Source: Aureococcus anophagefferens (lineage: Eukaryota > Sar > Pelagophyceae > Pelagomonadales > Pelagomonadaceae). Taken from it: a stretch of DNA of 46,663 nucleotides. The stretch lies in NCBI RefSeq assembly GCF_000186865.1, contig NW_008705581.1, forward strand, positions 573,817 to 620,479, given 5' to 3'. Below, one piece after another: positions 27,589-37,040 of the stretch; the stretch's first letter is position 1, and each line of letters begins with the position of its first letter. Below the pieces are notes generated by a model. It was not told the DNA's origin and did not search any database. It worked only from the letters and a program-made list of their open reading frames with translations. Position numbers and translations under genes: made by a program.

Positions 27589-30500
27589 ATGGGTAACATC
27601 TGCGCGGCCCCGCGTCTCCTGCTCGGATACGCGCCTCGGGGCGCCGCGCGCCGCCGCCGCGCGCGGCGGGTCCCGCGCGCGCTGCGGCCACGCCCGACGC
27701 CCCCAGGCAAGCTGAGCGCCGCGTCGGCGCGCGCGTCGACGGCGTCCTGCGAGGACCCGGCGGTGGCCACGCGGACGAACGTCCTGCTCAACAAGTGGCG
27801 CGCGGGCGAGGTCACGATCCTCCAGCGCCTCTACCGCTCCGCGCGGCTCACGGGCGGCAAGAGCCGGGTCTTAGCCGGCGGCCTGGACCGGGCCGCGTTC
27901 CTGGTGCGACAATTTTTTTTTCCGCGCGACCGACCGTGCGATTCCGTAGGACGTCTTCGCGGAGCTCAAGTCCATACCTAAACCCGTCGGCGAGGCCATC
28001 TTCGCGCTCTTCGACGCGCAGAACTGCGGCCTCGTGTCCTTCCGCGACTTCTGCCGCGCGCTGGCCTGGTGCTGCCGGGGCACGCGCGTCGAGCGGCTGC
28101 GGTTCCTCTTCTGCGTCTTCGTCCTGTTCGAGGCGGGCCCCGCGGGCAGCGCCGTCCACGAGGACGTGGCGCTCGGCGACGTCGACGAGGACGGCGAGGA
28201 CTCGGCGAAGCTCGGGAAGCCGGGCCTCGAGGCGCTCTGCGACCTCTGCGGCGCCGCGGCGCCCAAGGGCGACGAGCCTTTGAGCTTCCGGAAGTTCCTC
28301 GAGTGGTGCGACGCGCACCTCGCCTCCGCCGCCGTCGAGGCGGCGCTGAAGCCGCTCATCGTGCTGTCGACGGCGGCGAGCGAGCGGCGCGACGTCGTCG
28401 AGAAGTGGCGCGGCGCGACGGCGCCCGACGCGAAGGACGCGACGGCGTACTACGTCGTCGCGTGGGCCTGGTGGGAGGGCCGCGTGCGAATCAAATCTTC
28501 AAATCGACTTCAATGTGCGCGTATGCAACCGTTTCGACGCGAGCTCTTCGGCTGTGCTTCGAGAACTCGCTGAGCGCAATCGATCCGTCCAAACATCAGC
28601 CGAATCGACTTCGATGTGACCGAGCTCGAGCATTTCAATGTTTGGTCGGGACGTCCCGAACCAGCGGTCGATTTGCACACAGGTGGGAGGGCTGGTGCAA
28701 GTACGTGGGCCTGAGCCCCGACGTCGCGCCGCGGCGCCTGGAGTCCTTCGCCTACCGCGACGCGGAGCCGCCGCGGGCCGACGACGACGACGACGCCGCG
28801 CGCCGCCCCGACGAGGTCGACAACTCGTCGCTCGAGGCGCGCGACGAGGGCGAGCTCCTGGGCGATCTGGTGGAGGGGTCGGACTACGTCGTCTGGCCCG
28901 CGGCGGTCTGGGAGCTCTTCGGGCGCTGGTACGGCGGCGGGCCCGCGTTCCCGCGCGCCGTGAAGGCGCGGCGGTCCGGCGCGGCGCCGGAATTGGAGCT
29001 CTACCCGTTGTCGTTGAGGGTCTGCGGCTGCGACGAGGCCACGGGCCGCCCTTTACCTCGAAGCCGCGTCGAGCGCTACGGCCGCGGCCTCGGCGTCGCG
29101 GAGCTCGAGGCCGCGGTCGCGAAGAGCGGCGACGAGAAGCGGCGCGCGCGGCTCTGGCTCCGGGAAGCGGCCGGGTCCGCGCGCGCCGCGGGCGGCTGGC
29201 GCCTCCTCGCCGCGGCCGACGGCACGCTCGAGTCCGCGGGCGTGCGCCACTGGTCCGAGCTCATGGTCGAGGTCGCCGACGCCGAGGGCGCGTGGCCCCG
29301 GAAGCGCCTGCTCGAGCGGGCGACGTTCCGCGACTTCGACGTCGGCGACCGCGTCGACGCGTGCGACTACCGGGGCAAGTGGTTCGCCGGCTCCGTCGTC
29401 GCCGTCGACCGCGGCGACGGCGACGGCCGCGACTCGCCGGGCGGCGGCGGCTCGCCCGCGGCCAAGGACGGCGCGGCCCCGCGGACGCCGCGACCGAAGC
29501 CGCCCGCGGGCGCGACGGACAGCGAGAAGCGCTCCGGCCGCAAGCGGCGGCCCGAGCCCGCGCGCGTGCGCGTCCACTTCGACAAGTTCGCGCCCAAGTG
29601 GGACGAGTGGTTCGACGCCGACTCGGCCAAGCTCGCGCCGCCCGGTGTGGAAACCAACCGCTGCTTCAGGGGGTCCCGACCAAACTTCAAACCTCTCTCG
29701 GTCACATCGACGTCGATTCGGGTGATTTTTGGACGAATCGGTCGCTCTCCTCGAGTTCTCGGAGCACAACCGAAGGGTTGCGTCGAAACCGTCGCATACG
29801 CGCACATGGAAGTCGGGTTGAAGATTTGAGTTCCACACAGGCGCCGCCCGGGGCGCGGGTCGACGACGCCGCGAAGAAGAAAGCCGCGGACGGCGACGCG
29901 CCGCCGCCGGGTGACGCGGCGGCCGACGACGACGAGGCCGACGCGCCGAGCGGCGGCGCCCTGCGCCACGCGTCGTCGATTCTGGGGCTCGGCAAGGACG
30001 GGCGCAAGAAGGCGTCGTCCGCGGACTCGTCGGCGTCGTCCGCGGCCGAGCCGCGGAGCGCCGCGGCGTCCGACGCGAAGCCCAAGAAGCGGTCCGGGTC
30101 CTTCGAGTCCGACGGCGACGGCGACGCGAAGCCGCCCGGCGCGCGGGACCTGCCGGGCGCGACGGGCCTCGTGAATTTGGGGAACACGTGCTTCATGAAC
30201 TCGGCGCTGCAGTGCCTGAGCCACACGCCCTTGTTGCGCGCCTACGTCCTCAGCGAGCAGTTCGCCGCGGAGATCAACCGCGCGAACCCGCTGGGCTCCC
30301 AGGGCCGCATGGTCGACGAGTTCGCCAACGTGCTGCGCATGCTCTGGTCCGACCGCTACCGGTCCGTCGCGCCGTCGAAATTCAAGCGCGCGTTGGCGCG
30401 CGCGAAGCCCCAATTCGCGGGCAACGACCAGCAGGACAGCCAGGAGTTCCTCAACGAGATGCTCGACGTGCTCCACGAGGACGTGAACCGCGTCGTCGAG

Positions 30501-33074
30501 AAGCCCTACGTCGAGGAGCCCGACGACGACGACGTCGCGAAATTGACGTACGAGGTCGCCGCGCGCGACGCGTGGGACCGCTACCTCCTGCGGAACCGGA
30601 GCGTCATCGTCGACCTCTTCCAGGGCCAGCTCAAATCGGAAAAGCAGTGCTGCGCCTGCGGCAAGAAGAGCGTCAAGTTCGAGCCCTTCATGCACCTGTC
30701 CGTCCCGCTGCCGTCGACGCAGGAGAAGCGGCTCAAGGTCGCGTTCCTCCGATCCGCGAAGAAGTCCAAGGCCCGCGCGGACGCGCTCGCGGGCCCCGTC
30801 GACGAGGGCGACGCGCCCAACGGCGCGGCCCAGAGCTCCTTCCTCGCCGGCGCGTCGGGCTTCTTCGGCCGCGGCGGCGACGACGACGACCCGCTGCCGC
30901 GCGGCGCGGGCCGGCGGCGGCCGTCGGCGAAGCACGCGGCGTCCAAGAAGCGCCCGGGCGAGAAGCAGCTCCGCGCGGCCATCTTCGGCGTCTCCGTGCC
31001 GCGCCTCGGCGAGGTCGGCGACCTCAAGAGCGCGCTTTCGGAGGTCACGGGCGTGCCCCGGGCCGACATCGCCGTCGGCGGCAGTGTGGATTCCAACCAC
31101 TGGTTTGGGGGGTCCCCACCAAACTTCAGAACTCTCTATCTCGGTCACATCGAAGTCGATCGGCTGATTTTTGGACGAATCGATCGCTCTCGTCGAGTTC
31201 TCGAAGCACGCGAAAGAGTCTGGTCCAAACCGTTCGATTACGTGCACATTGAAGTCGGGTTGAAGATTTGGAATCTACACAGGTCGGCGACGTCTACCGG
31301 CACCGCTTCGCGCGGATCCTCGAGGACGACGAGCCGTTGGCGGCCGTGCGCGACGACGACGTCGTCGTGGCCTACGAGAAGTCGGAGGCGCCGCCGTCGG
31401 CGACGGCGGGCAAGCGGCCGTCGAAGCGCGCGACGGGCGACGCGTACGCGGACGCGGACGCGTCCGACGACGACGGCGCGGCGGCGGCCGAGTCCGCCGA
31501 CTTCCCCGGGGACTTGGACGGCGTGCGCGTGGGCACGCGCGTCGACGCGCTGGACCACCGGGGCCAGTGGTTCGTCGGCCAGGTCGTCGCCATCGACGAG
31601 TCCGGTCCTGCGCCGAAATCAACCACTGGTTTGGGTGGTCCTGACCAAACTTCAGAATTCTCTATCTCGATCAAATCGAAGTCGATTCGGCTGATTTTTG
31701 GACGAATCGATTGCTCTCGTCGAGTTCTCGAAGCAAAGCCGAAGAGGTTGCGCCGAAACTGTCGCGTACGCCCACATTGAAGTCGAGTTGAAGATTTGAA
31801 TTCGGCACAGGTCGGGCTGCCGCCGCGTGCACTTCGACCGCTTCTCCGCGCGCTGGGACGAGTGGTACGGCGAGAACGAGTGGAAGCAGGGCAAGCTCGC
31901 GGCGCCGAAGACGCGGAGCCGCCACACGGTGCGCGTCATCGAGCTCCAGTGCGTGCACCGGCGGCCCGCGGCGGGCGGCGCGAGCCTGGAGCTCTTCGGG
32001 TCGCCGTTCGTCGTCCGCGTCGCGTCGGACCGGTCCTGCCGGTCCCTGTTCCGCGCCGTCGTGCGCCAGGCCTGGCTCTTCGTGAAGCGGGACCACCGCG
32101 CGGCGGCGGGCTTCCCGCGCGACGGCGGCGCGGCCGACGACGAGAGCCTGCCGTTCAAGGTCGCCGTCGGGTCGACCGCGAACCCGTCGACGAACGCGCG
32201 GCGCGCGGCCCTCGTGCCCGAGGACCAGCGCGCGGGCCGCGACTGCGAGATGTTGCTGGCGACGCCGACGGCGGCCGTCGGCGACGCCGTCGACGACCGG
32301 CGCATGTGCCTCGCGCTCGACTGCACACACGTGACGGCCTTCGACGACCCGCTGCGCCACGCGCCCAAGCACAAGAGCTGCCTGGAGCTCGAGGCGGCGG
32401 AGCTCCGGGACCGGGCCGAGGAGTCGGCGGGCGACGACGACGGCGGCATCCCCCTGAGCCACTGTCTGGACGCGTTCTCCAAGGAGGAGACGCTCTCGGA
32501 GGCCGACGCGTGGATCTGCCCCCAGTGCAAGGAGCCGCGGTCCGCGACGTCGAAGATCGAGCCCTGGAAGCTCCCGGACATCCTCGTGATCCACGTCAAG
32601 CGGTTCCTCTGCTCGGCGAAGTGGCGCGAGAAGATCCGGACGAAGGTGCTCTTCCCGCTCTCCGCGCTCGACATGGCGCCCTGGGTCCACGAGGAGGCGC
32701 GGTCCCTCCAGCGCGGCGCCATGACCTACGACCTCTTCGCGGCGGGAGACCCGCGTCCGGACGCCGGAGACGTCGCGTTTCGAAACCGTTCCACTTCGTA
32801 GGTCACGAACCACCTCGGCGGCATGACCGGCGGCCACTACACGTCGTACGTCCGGGCCGTGCCCTGCTCCGCGGACGGCGTCGAGGAGGTCGCGAGCTCC
32901 TTCCCCGGCGAGGACGGCGGCGACTACCGCTGGCTCCACGTCGACGACGACGTCGTCGAGGAGGCGGGGCCCAAGTCCGTCGTCACGGACGCGGCCTACG
33001 TCCTCTTCTACCGCCGCCGCCGCCTCACGCCCTCGACCGTCATCAGCCTCTCCGCCTCCGGGGGGCAGGGCTGA
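27589..33074 (+). CDS. Ubiquitin-specific protease with EF-hand, DUSP, UBL and two Tudor-knot domains
   Basis: Seven exons: 27589-27903, 27950-28470, 28683-29634, 29841-31073, 31283-31599, 31811-32741 and 32802-33074. They give 1513 residues with all phases consistent. It would remove ubiquitin from substrates. The N-terminus MGNICA fits myristoylation and palmitoylation. An EF-hand-like region follows (LFDAQNCGLVSFRDF), then a DUSP domain (WCKYVGLS; ELFGRWYGGG) and a UBL-like stretch. A Tudor-knot/chromobarrel module comes next (RVDACDYRGKWFAGSVV, then VHFDKFAPKWDEWF). The catalytic Cys box is GLVNLGNTCFMN (Cys713). Zn-binding CCACGKKS and CPQC flank a large insertion holding a second Tudor-knot (DHRGQWFVGQVV; RFSARWDEWY). 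The His box is GGHYTSYV (His1435). The layout recalls USP32/USP15 but the two Tudor-knots do not. Introns 1 (46 nt) and 6 (GC-AG, 60 nt) are ordinary, ending TAG; introns 2-5 are introners. Confidence 0.92.
28471..28682 (-). mobile_element. Introner element 4 (family B), antisense insertion in USP intron 2
   Basis: A 212-nt GT-AG intron. The target GTGGGAGGG is duplicated at 28471 and 28683. The conserved core reads as its reverse complement (CGTCCAAACATCAGCCGAAT), so the element lies antisense to the gene yet still supplies CACACAG as acceptor. Ends: CCGCGTGCGAATC and GATTTGCACACAG. Confidence 0.94.
29635..29840 (+). mobile_element. Introner element 5 (family B), USP intron 3
   Basis: A 206-nt GC-AG intron with perfect duplication GCGCCGCC at 29635 and 29841. 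Ends are CGGTGTGGAA and TTCCACACAG. A canonical GT at 29645 exists, but using it would keep both target copies and break the frame. The GC donor in the target copy restores KLAPPGARV. Confidence 0.95.
31074..31282 (+). mobile_element. Introner element 6 (family B), USP intron 4
   Basis: A 209-nt GT-AG intron with target copies GTCGGCGG and GTCGGCGA (7/8). Ends are CAGTGTGGATTCC and GGAATCTACACAG. Sense core GGCTGATTTTTGGACGAATCG. Removal joins ADIAVGDVYRH in frame. Confidence 0.95.
31600..31810 (+). mobile_element. Introner element 7 (family B), USP intron 5
   Basis: A 211-nt GT-AG intron. Target copies GTCCGGTC and GTCGGGCT have diverged (5/8). Ends CTGCGCCGAAATC and GAATTCGGCACAG carry a CCG/CGG variant at both ends in place of the TGG/CCA of elements 5 and 6. 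It interrupts the second Tudor-knot domain. Confidence 0.93.
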
Positions 33075-33320
33075 TGAGGGCGTAGTAATCGGCGTCCCTG
33101 GGCGACTTTCCTGCGTGTGCGCCGTGCGGCTTACCGTAGTGACTACCGCGCCGCGGTCTGATTGTTTGTTTCTTTCGATCGCGCGGTGCGGTTCGCGCCC
33201 CGCGCGACGTGGCAGTTGGATTATGCATGTTTATTGGGTTTTGTTCGGGGGGATTCTCTTGAGCTTGGCTTCGCGGGGAGATGCGCACGCGAACGGGTCG
33301 CGAACGCGTCGCGCGCCTTT

Positions 33321-33929
33321 CTAAGCCGCGGCCGGCTTCTTGCGGATGAGGACGGTGTACGCCTGATTATCGTCTTCCTTTGAACCGAGAGATTCACGTA
33401 GGAAGCGCGTAGTATCCGGGTCAATGATCCATCCATCTTCGAAGAGGCAATTAAGAGGAGCGCTGATTTCTGCGGTTTTTTGCCCACCCAAGGTCCGCTT
33501 GCGGGAGTCCCAAGTCGCCATCAATTTTTTGCTTCCGGAATGGGGGTATGGAAACCCCATTGACAACACACGCACGACACGGCGCTCGATGCGCCCCGCG
33601 TCCGCGTCGGCGAGGGCACGAGCCTGCAGAGCGATCTGACGCCCGAGCTCTTCGGCCATCGCGCCAGAATTGACTCGCGTCGATCGCCTGTGGCAGATCA
33701 TGTGGCCGAGCAAGAGGTATGCACAGACAACCTTAACCACTGTCATGCTGATCTGAGATGAGTGGTCTGTAAATGGGGTGAGGTAGTGGTGGTGGTGGTG
33801 GGGGTGGTACCCCTGGGGCCGCTGGAGACCACTCGAGTCCACCGGAATTATGCTTGTTTTTTGATCTCGAGCTTGAGCAAACTGGTGGTTTTGACGCTCG
33901 ATCATAAATTTCGACCGTGTGGAGGTCAT
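33321..33929 (-). CDS. Hypothetical protein
   Basis: One open frame of 202 codons from ATG 33929, with a later ATG at 33659 (MAEELGRQ) that may be the true start, giving 112 residues. The later part has a helical Ala/Arg/Leu stretch (about 33560-33660), then lower-GC sequence and a C-terminal end (EDGWIIDPDTTRFL, Lys-rich tail) that reads like real protein. The part before 33659 includes a His run (HPHHHHHY) from a CAC repeat and a hydrophobic TVVKVVCAYLLLGHM, possibly 5' UTR. Base composition is less GC-rich than the neighbours. I recognise no family. It is convergent with USP (246 nt apart) and divergent from the DHHC gene. Confidence 0.45.
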   Translation of the reverse strand: MTSTRSKFMIERQNHQFAQARDQKTSIIPVDSSGLQRPQGYHPHHHHHYLTPFTDHSSQISMTVVKVVCAYLLLGHMICHRRSTRVNSGAMAEELGRQIALQARALADADAGRIERRVVRVLSMGFPYPHSGSKKLMATWDSRKRTLGGQKTAEISAPLNCLFEDGWIIDPDTTRFLRESLGSKEDDNQAYTVLIRKKPAAA

Positions 33930-34175
33930 GGCCGAGCAGCCCTCCAGCTGCCGATCGGCCAGAACGGGTGGTTCACAGGCTTCGTTGACCCCAAGTTGCA
34001 GCTGTTTTGACCACTCATTTTGAGCAAGTCGCGACTCAGGGGTAGTTGGTTAGTGGTGCTTGGTGTCGTGGGGTGGTTCGCTGCCGGCCTCTTGTGGCCG
34101 AGCCAGAGCGGAGAGCATGCCGCGCGCCGCTGCTCGACGCCGCCGGCCTGAGAGCTAGGACGCAAACACAGCGAG

Positions 34176-35045
34176 ATGGAGCTCACCGAGCGCTCCAGTG
34201 CGGCGCTGGACATCGAGCAGTCCGTCCCGCTGACGAGCGAGATCGCCTGGACGGACCTGCCCGCGCTGCCGCGGCCGGCGTCGCGGCAGCGCACGGAGTG
34301 CCGCATGGGGTGCGGCATCGTGCTGACGGTGGTCGCGACGTGCATCATCGCGACGCACGGCGGCGTGCGCACGCTCGAGTGCGCGTCGCGGCGCTGGGAC
34401 TGGCTGCTCTACGTCGTCTACGCCGAGGCCGCCGTCGCGCTGCTGTGCCTCGCGGGCCTCGTGTTCGACGACCCGGGCACGGTGAAGCGTTCTCGGCTCA
34501 CGTGCGAGCCCGTGCCGCCGGAGGCGCGCGCGAAGCTCCAGAACATGGCGCCGCCGAACCTCCAGAACGTGACGGGCGCCGACGGCCGCACCTTCTGCGT
34601 CCGCTGCTACGTCTGGCGGCCCCGGGAGCCGCCGGCCTACGACGGCGACCGCTTCCACGCGCACGCGAACGCGCACCACTGCAGCACGTGCCAGCGCTGC
34701 GTGACGGACTTCGACCACCACTGCGGCGTCTTCGGCCGCTGCATCGCGGGCAAGGGGCTCCGCGGCAACTTCAAGTACTTTGCGACGATCATCGCGACGG
34801 GCTACGCCGGCGCGGGCACGGCGACCGCGTCGCTCATGCTCGGCGTGCTCAAGTGCGCCGAGGGCAACTGGTGGGGGTCCTGGTCCAACGTCATCCTGCT
34901 GACCTTCGCGGGCTACGTGGGCGTCGCGGCCGTGGGCTGGTTCGTCGTCGCGACGTGCCAGTGCGTCGGCGCGCTGTTCGACTACGCGTGGGACGGGCGG
35001 CGGAAGCTGACGGAGGTGCGGGGGAGAGGGGTGGTGCGGGCCTAA
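34176..35045 (+). CDS. DHHC-type protein S-palmitoyltransferase
   Basis: 289 residues from ATG 34176, one exon. The cysteine-rich domain has the order FCVRCYVWRP, HHCSTCQRCV, FDHHCGVFGRCI, so the catalytic DHHC and the zinc-binding Cys/His set are all present. Two hydrophobic helices precede it (GIVLTVVATCIIA; LLYVVYAEAAVALLCLAGLV) and two follow it (from about FATIIATGYAGAG and VILLTFAGYVGVAAVGWFVV), the standard four-helix plan. It S-acylates cytosolic Cys at Golgi, ER or plasma membrane. A DPG motif after helix 2 (FDDPGTV) is also family-typical. The target is unknown, though the USP next door has a MGNIC N-terminus that could be a substrate type (weak inference). Confidence 0.94.
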   Translation: MELTERSSAALDIEQSVPLTSEIAWTDLPALPRPASRQRTECRMGCGIVLTVVATCIIATHGGVRTLECASRRWDWLLYVVYAEAAVALLCLAGLVFDDPGTVKRSRLTCEPVPPEARAKLQNMAPPNLQNVTGADGRTFCVRCYVWRPREPPAYDGDRFHAHANAHHCSTCQRCVTDFDHHCGVFGRCIAGKGLRGNFKYFATIIATGYAGAGTATASLMLGVLKCAEGNWWGSWSNVILLTFAGYVGVAAVGWFVVATCQCVGALFDYAWDGRRKLTEVRGRGVVRA

Positions 35046-35146
35046 TCGTTTTATTGGCATGGTGAGCACGTCCACCAAAACAGCGATCGAAGACGAAAAA
35101 AACACCTCAGGCTCAGAGCAGCTGCTCAGAGTCGTGAACACCTCAA

Positions 35147-35886
35147 ATGCAGGCCATGATGTTTGCGGCCACAGTCGTCGCTGCGTTGCTTCTTGGCACC
35201 GATGCTTACCCGTACAAGCTTGCGTGCACGAAGCGCATCGCCGTCGGCGACAACTACATGGGCAGCTCGCCGGCCATCGCGAGCGCAAACTCCATCAAAG
35301 TCGTCGATTCCACAGGTGCCGTCGTCGCCTGTGGCTCGACCGTCGCAGCAGACACGGAGCTCACGGTAAGCCTCGCCTCCAGTCAAGACGCCAAACGCTA
35401 CGTCCTCGAAATCTCCGGCGGGGAGTTCGCGGCCGGCACGTGCGACGCGACGCGTTCCAACGACAACGCGGCGACGTTCGCGCTCGCCGCGGGCGAATCC
35501 GTGAGCCTCCTCGGTGCGCATGCGCCACGGTGGGGAACCGTCCACGTGACCGAGACGTGCACGGTGTCCGCGTCCGAGGCCGTCGAAACGACCGCGAGTC
35601 CGACGGACGCGCCGACGACCTCGCCGCCGACGACGGACGCGCCGACGAAATCGCCGACGAAATCGCAGACGACAACGACGACGGCGGCGAAAAAAGACTG
35701 CAAGGACAACAAGAAGTGGAAGCGAGGCAAGGGCAAGAAGAAGCTCACCTGCAAGAAGCTCGCGAAGATGAAGGCCAGCAAAATGAAGAAAGAGTGCAAG
35801 AACAAGACCAAGGGCAGGCGGGAAAGAAGAAGCTGACGGCGAAGCAAGCCTGCGAGGCGTCTTGCGCCAAAGAGTGTAAGAACTAG
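35147..35886 (+). CDS. Secreted protein with Thr/Pro linker and Cys/Lys-rich C-terminal domain, one frameshift
   Basis: ATG 35147 begins a signal peptide (FAATVVAALLLGTDA). A folded region of about 110 residues with regularly spaced Val/Ser strands and three or four Cys follows, of unknown family. Then come a Thr/Pro/Ser linker with ASPTDAPTTSPPTT and a very basic domain (KDCKDNKKWKRGKGKKKLTC). The frame as sequenced stops at 35836. The adjacent frame continues QAGKKKLTAKQACEASCAKE to a stop at 35886, completing the Cys pattern expected for this domain. One base is therefore missing near 35818-35825 (or two are extra), probably a sequence error. The domain has the same C-x-D-x3-W-x3-G layout as the exon at 8323. 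Possibly a cell-surface or matrix protein (inference). Confidence 0.65.
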
Positions 35887-36035
35887 CTTGTGGCAGCCAT
35901 GTTGACGCTCATGTTGACGCTCAGGTTGACCACGAGTGTTGACGCAGAGCCGATCGCAAAGTCTGCGGTGGCCTCGACGTGGGCGCTCCGCACGTCGCTC
36001 CGCACTGCCCCGCAAGCCGGAAAGACGCCACAACT

Positions 36036-36671
36036 ATGCCGCGACAACGCTTCGTCCTCGCGCTGCTCGCAGGGCTGCTCGGCGCCGACGGCTTCGGCGC
36101 GCGGACGGCGCCGCGGCGCGGCGCCATGAGCATGCGCGCCCGGAAGCTGGGCCTCGACTCGAAGAAGAAGGGCGCGAAGAAGCAGAAGGTCACGCTCACG
36201 AAGGTGCCCGGCATCACAGCGCCCGAAGAGAAGAAGCTCAAGGGGTGGGCGCTCGAGGTCGCGGGCAGCGAGTCCGTGCGTCTCACCGCCGGGACGTGCA
36301 ACGGCAAGCTCTACGTGCTAGAGGCGGCCTGCAGTTGCTGCGCCTGGGACCTGGAGAAGGGCGACCTGCGCGGCAGCGTCACGGGCGAGCCGTCCGTCGC
36401 CTGCGGCCTCTGCGGCCAGACGTACAGCCTCGTCACGGGCGAGCCGGGCGGCGCGGTCGAGAAGCAGGGCCTCGGCGGCTTCGTCGGCGGCCTCGCGCGG
36501 CGCGCGCCGACGACGAAGAAGGCGCGGACCCAGGTCCCCGTCCGCGCCGACGTCCGCGACGGCGACGTCTACCTCGACCTGGGCTCGAAGGTCTTCGGGA
36601 AGGGCGCGCGGGACATGTCCTACGCCGCAGCGACGGAGAAAATGCAGTCGGGCATGCTCCAGGGGGATTAA
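36036..36671 (+). CDS. Plastid-targeted Rieske-like protein with Cys in place of both His ligands
   Basis: 211 residues from ATG 36036; an upstream in-frame ATG at 35979 would put a non-hydrophobic leader before the signal and is disfavoured. The start MPRQRFVLALLAGLLGADGF has a Phe at the predicted cleavage point, then a basic transit-like stretch, so bipartite plastid import is inferred. Residues 72-140 resemble a Rieske domain. Where Rieske proteins have C-x-H and C-x2-H, this one has C99-S-C101 and C123-GL-C126, followed by GQTYSLVTGEPGG, the usual strand after the second ligand pair. An all-Cys 2Fe-2S cluster, a zinc site, or a Rieske-fold protein without a cluster (as reported for PSB33-type proteins) are the options. 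The C-terminal 60 residues are Lys/Arg-rich. Confidence 0.75.
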   Translation: MPRQRFVLALLAGLLGADGFGARTAPRRGAMSMRARKLGLDSKKKGAKKQKVTLTKVPGITAPEEKKLKGWALEVAGSESVRLTAGTCNGKLYVLEAACSCCAWDLEKGDLRGSVTGEPSVACGLCGQTYSLVTGEPGGAVEKQGLGGFVGGLARRAPTTKKARTQVPVRADVRDGDVYLDLGSKVFGKGARDMSYAAATEKMQSGMLQGD

Positions 36672-37040
36672 TGCGTCGAGGCATGTGTGCGTGTAGTCGC
36701 TTAGGCGGCTTCTGAGGCTCAGGATCGCGCGTGTCGACTCGAATTCGGATGCCTGGCTACGCCAGTGGTCGCCCGATCGTCTGGGCATCCTCTCGGTAGC
36801 GGCCATGCCCAGTCTGGCCCCGCCTTTATGGATCTAGGGTACTGGGCGAAAGAAAGGCGCCCTCGCACAAGACAAAAAATAAAATTTAATTGAGCCACGG
36901 CTGCGAAATCTTTCGCCTCGCCGTACTGCGCCGCGCAGCTGCAGAGCTCTCGCCCGGCCCGGCCGAACTGACGACTTTAGGCGGCAGCCGATCAAAAGGG
37001 TATGCGCACTTGGTAGCTCGAGCAGAACTCAGCCACAACC
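36672..37040. other. Intergenic, nothing recognised
   Basis: About 370 bp between co-oriented genes. It includes an AT-rich stretch (AAAAAATAAAATTTAATTG at 36875-36893) about 150 bp upstream of the next start, the only low-GC patch here and a possible poly(A)/promoter boundary. No repeats or RNA gene seen. Confidence 0.5.

Noticed and set aside
29645..29650. Canonical GT donor for USP intron 3
   Set aside because: It would leave both target copies in the mRNA and shift the frame; the GC at 29635 fits exactly.
28638..31694. One 1018-codon open frame across the USP gene
   Set aside because: It includes exon 4 (29841-31073) but also reads through introners at both ends. The spliced seven-exon model keeps all domain motifs and phases.
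33780..33815. GTG-repeat tract as a functional element
   Set aside because: It is a simple low-complexity repeat that only creates the His run in an uncertain upstream part of the minus-strand ORF.
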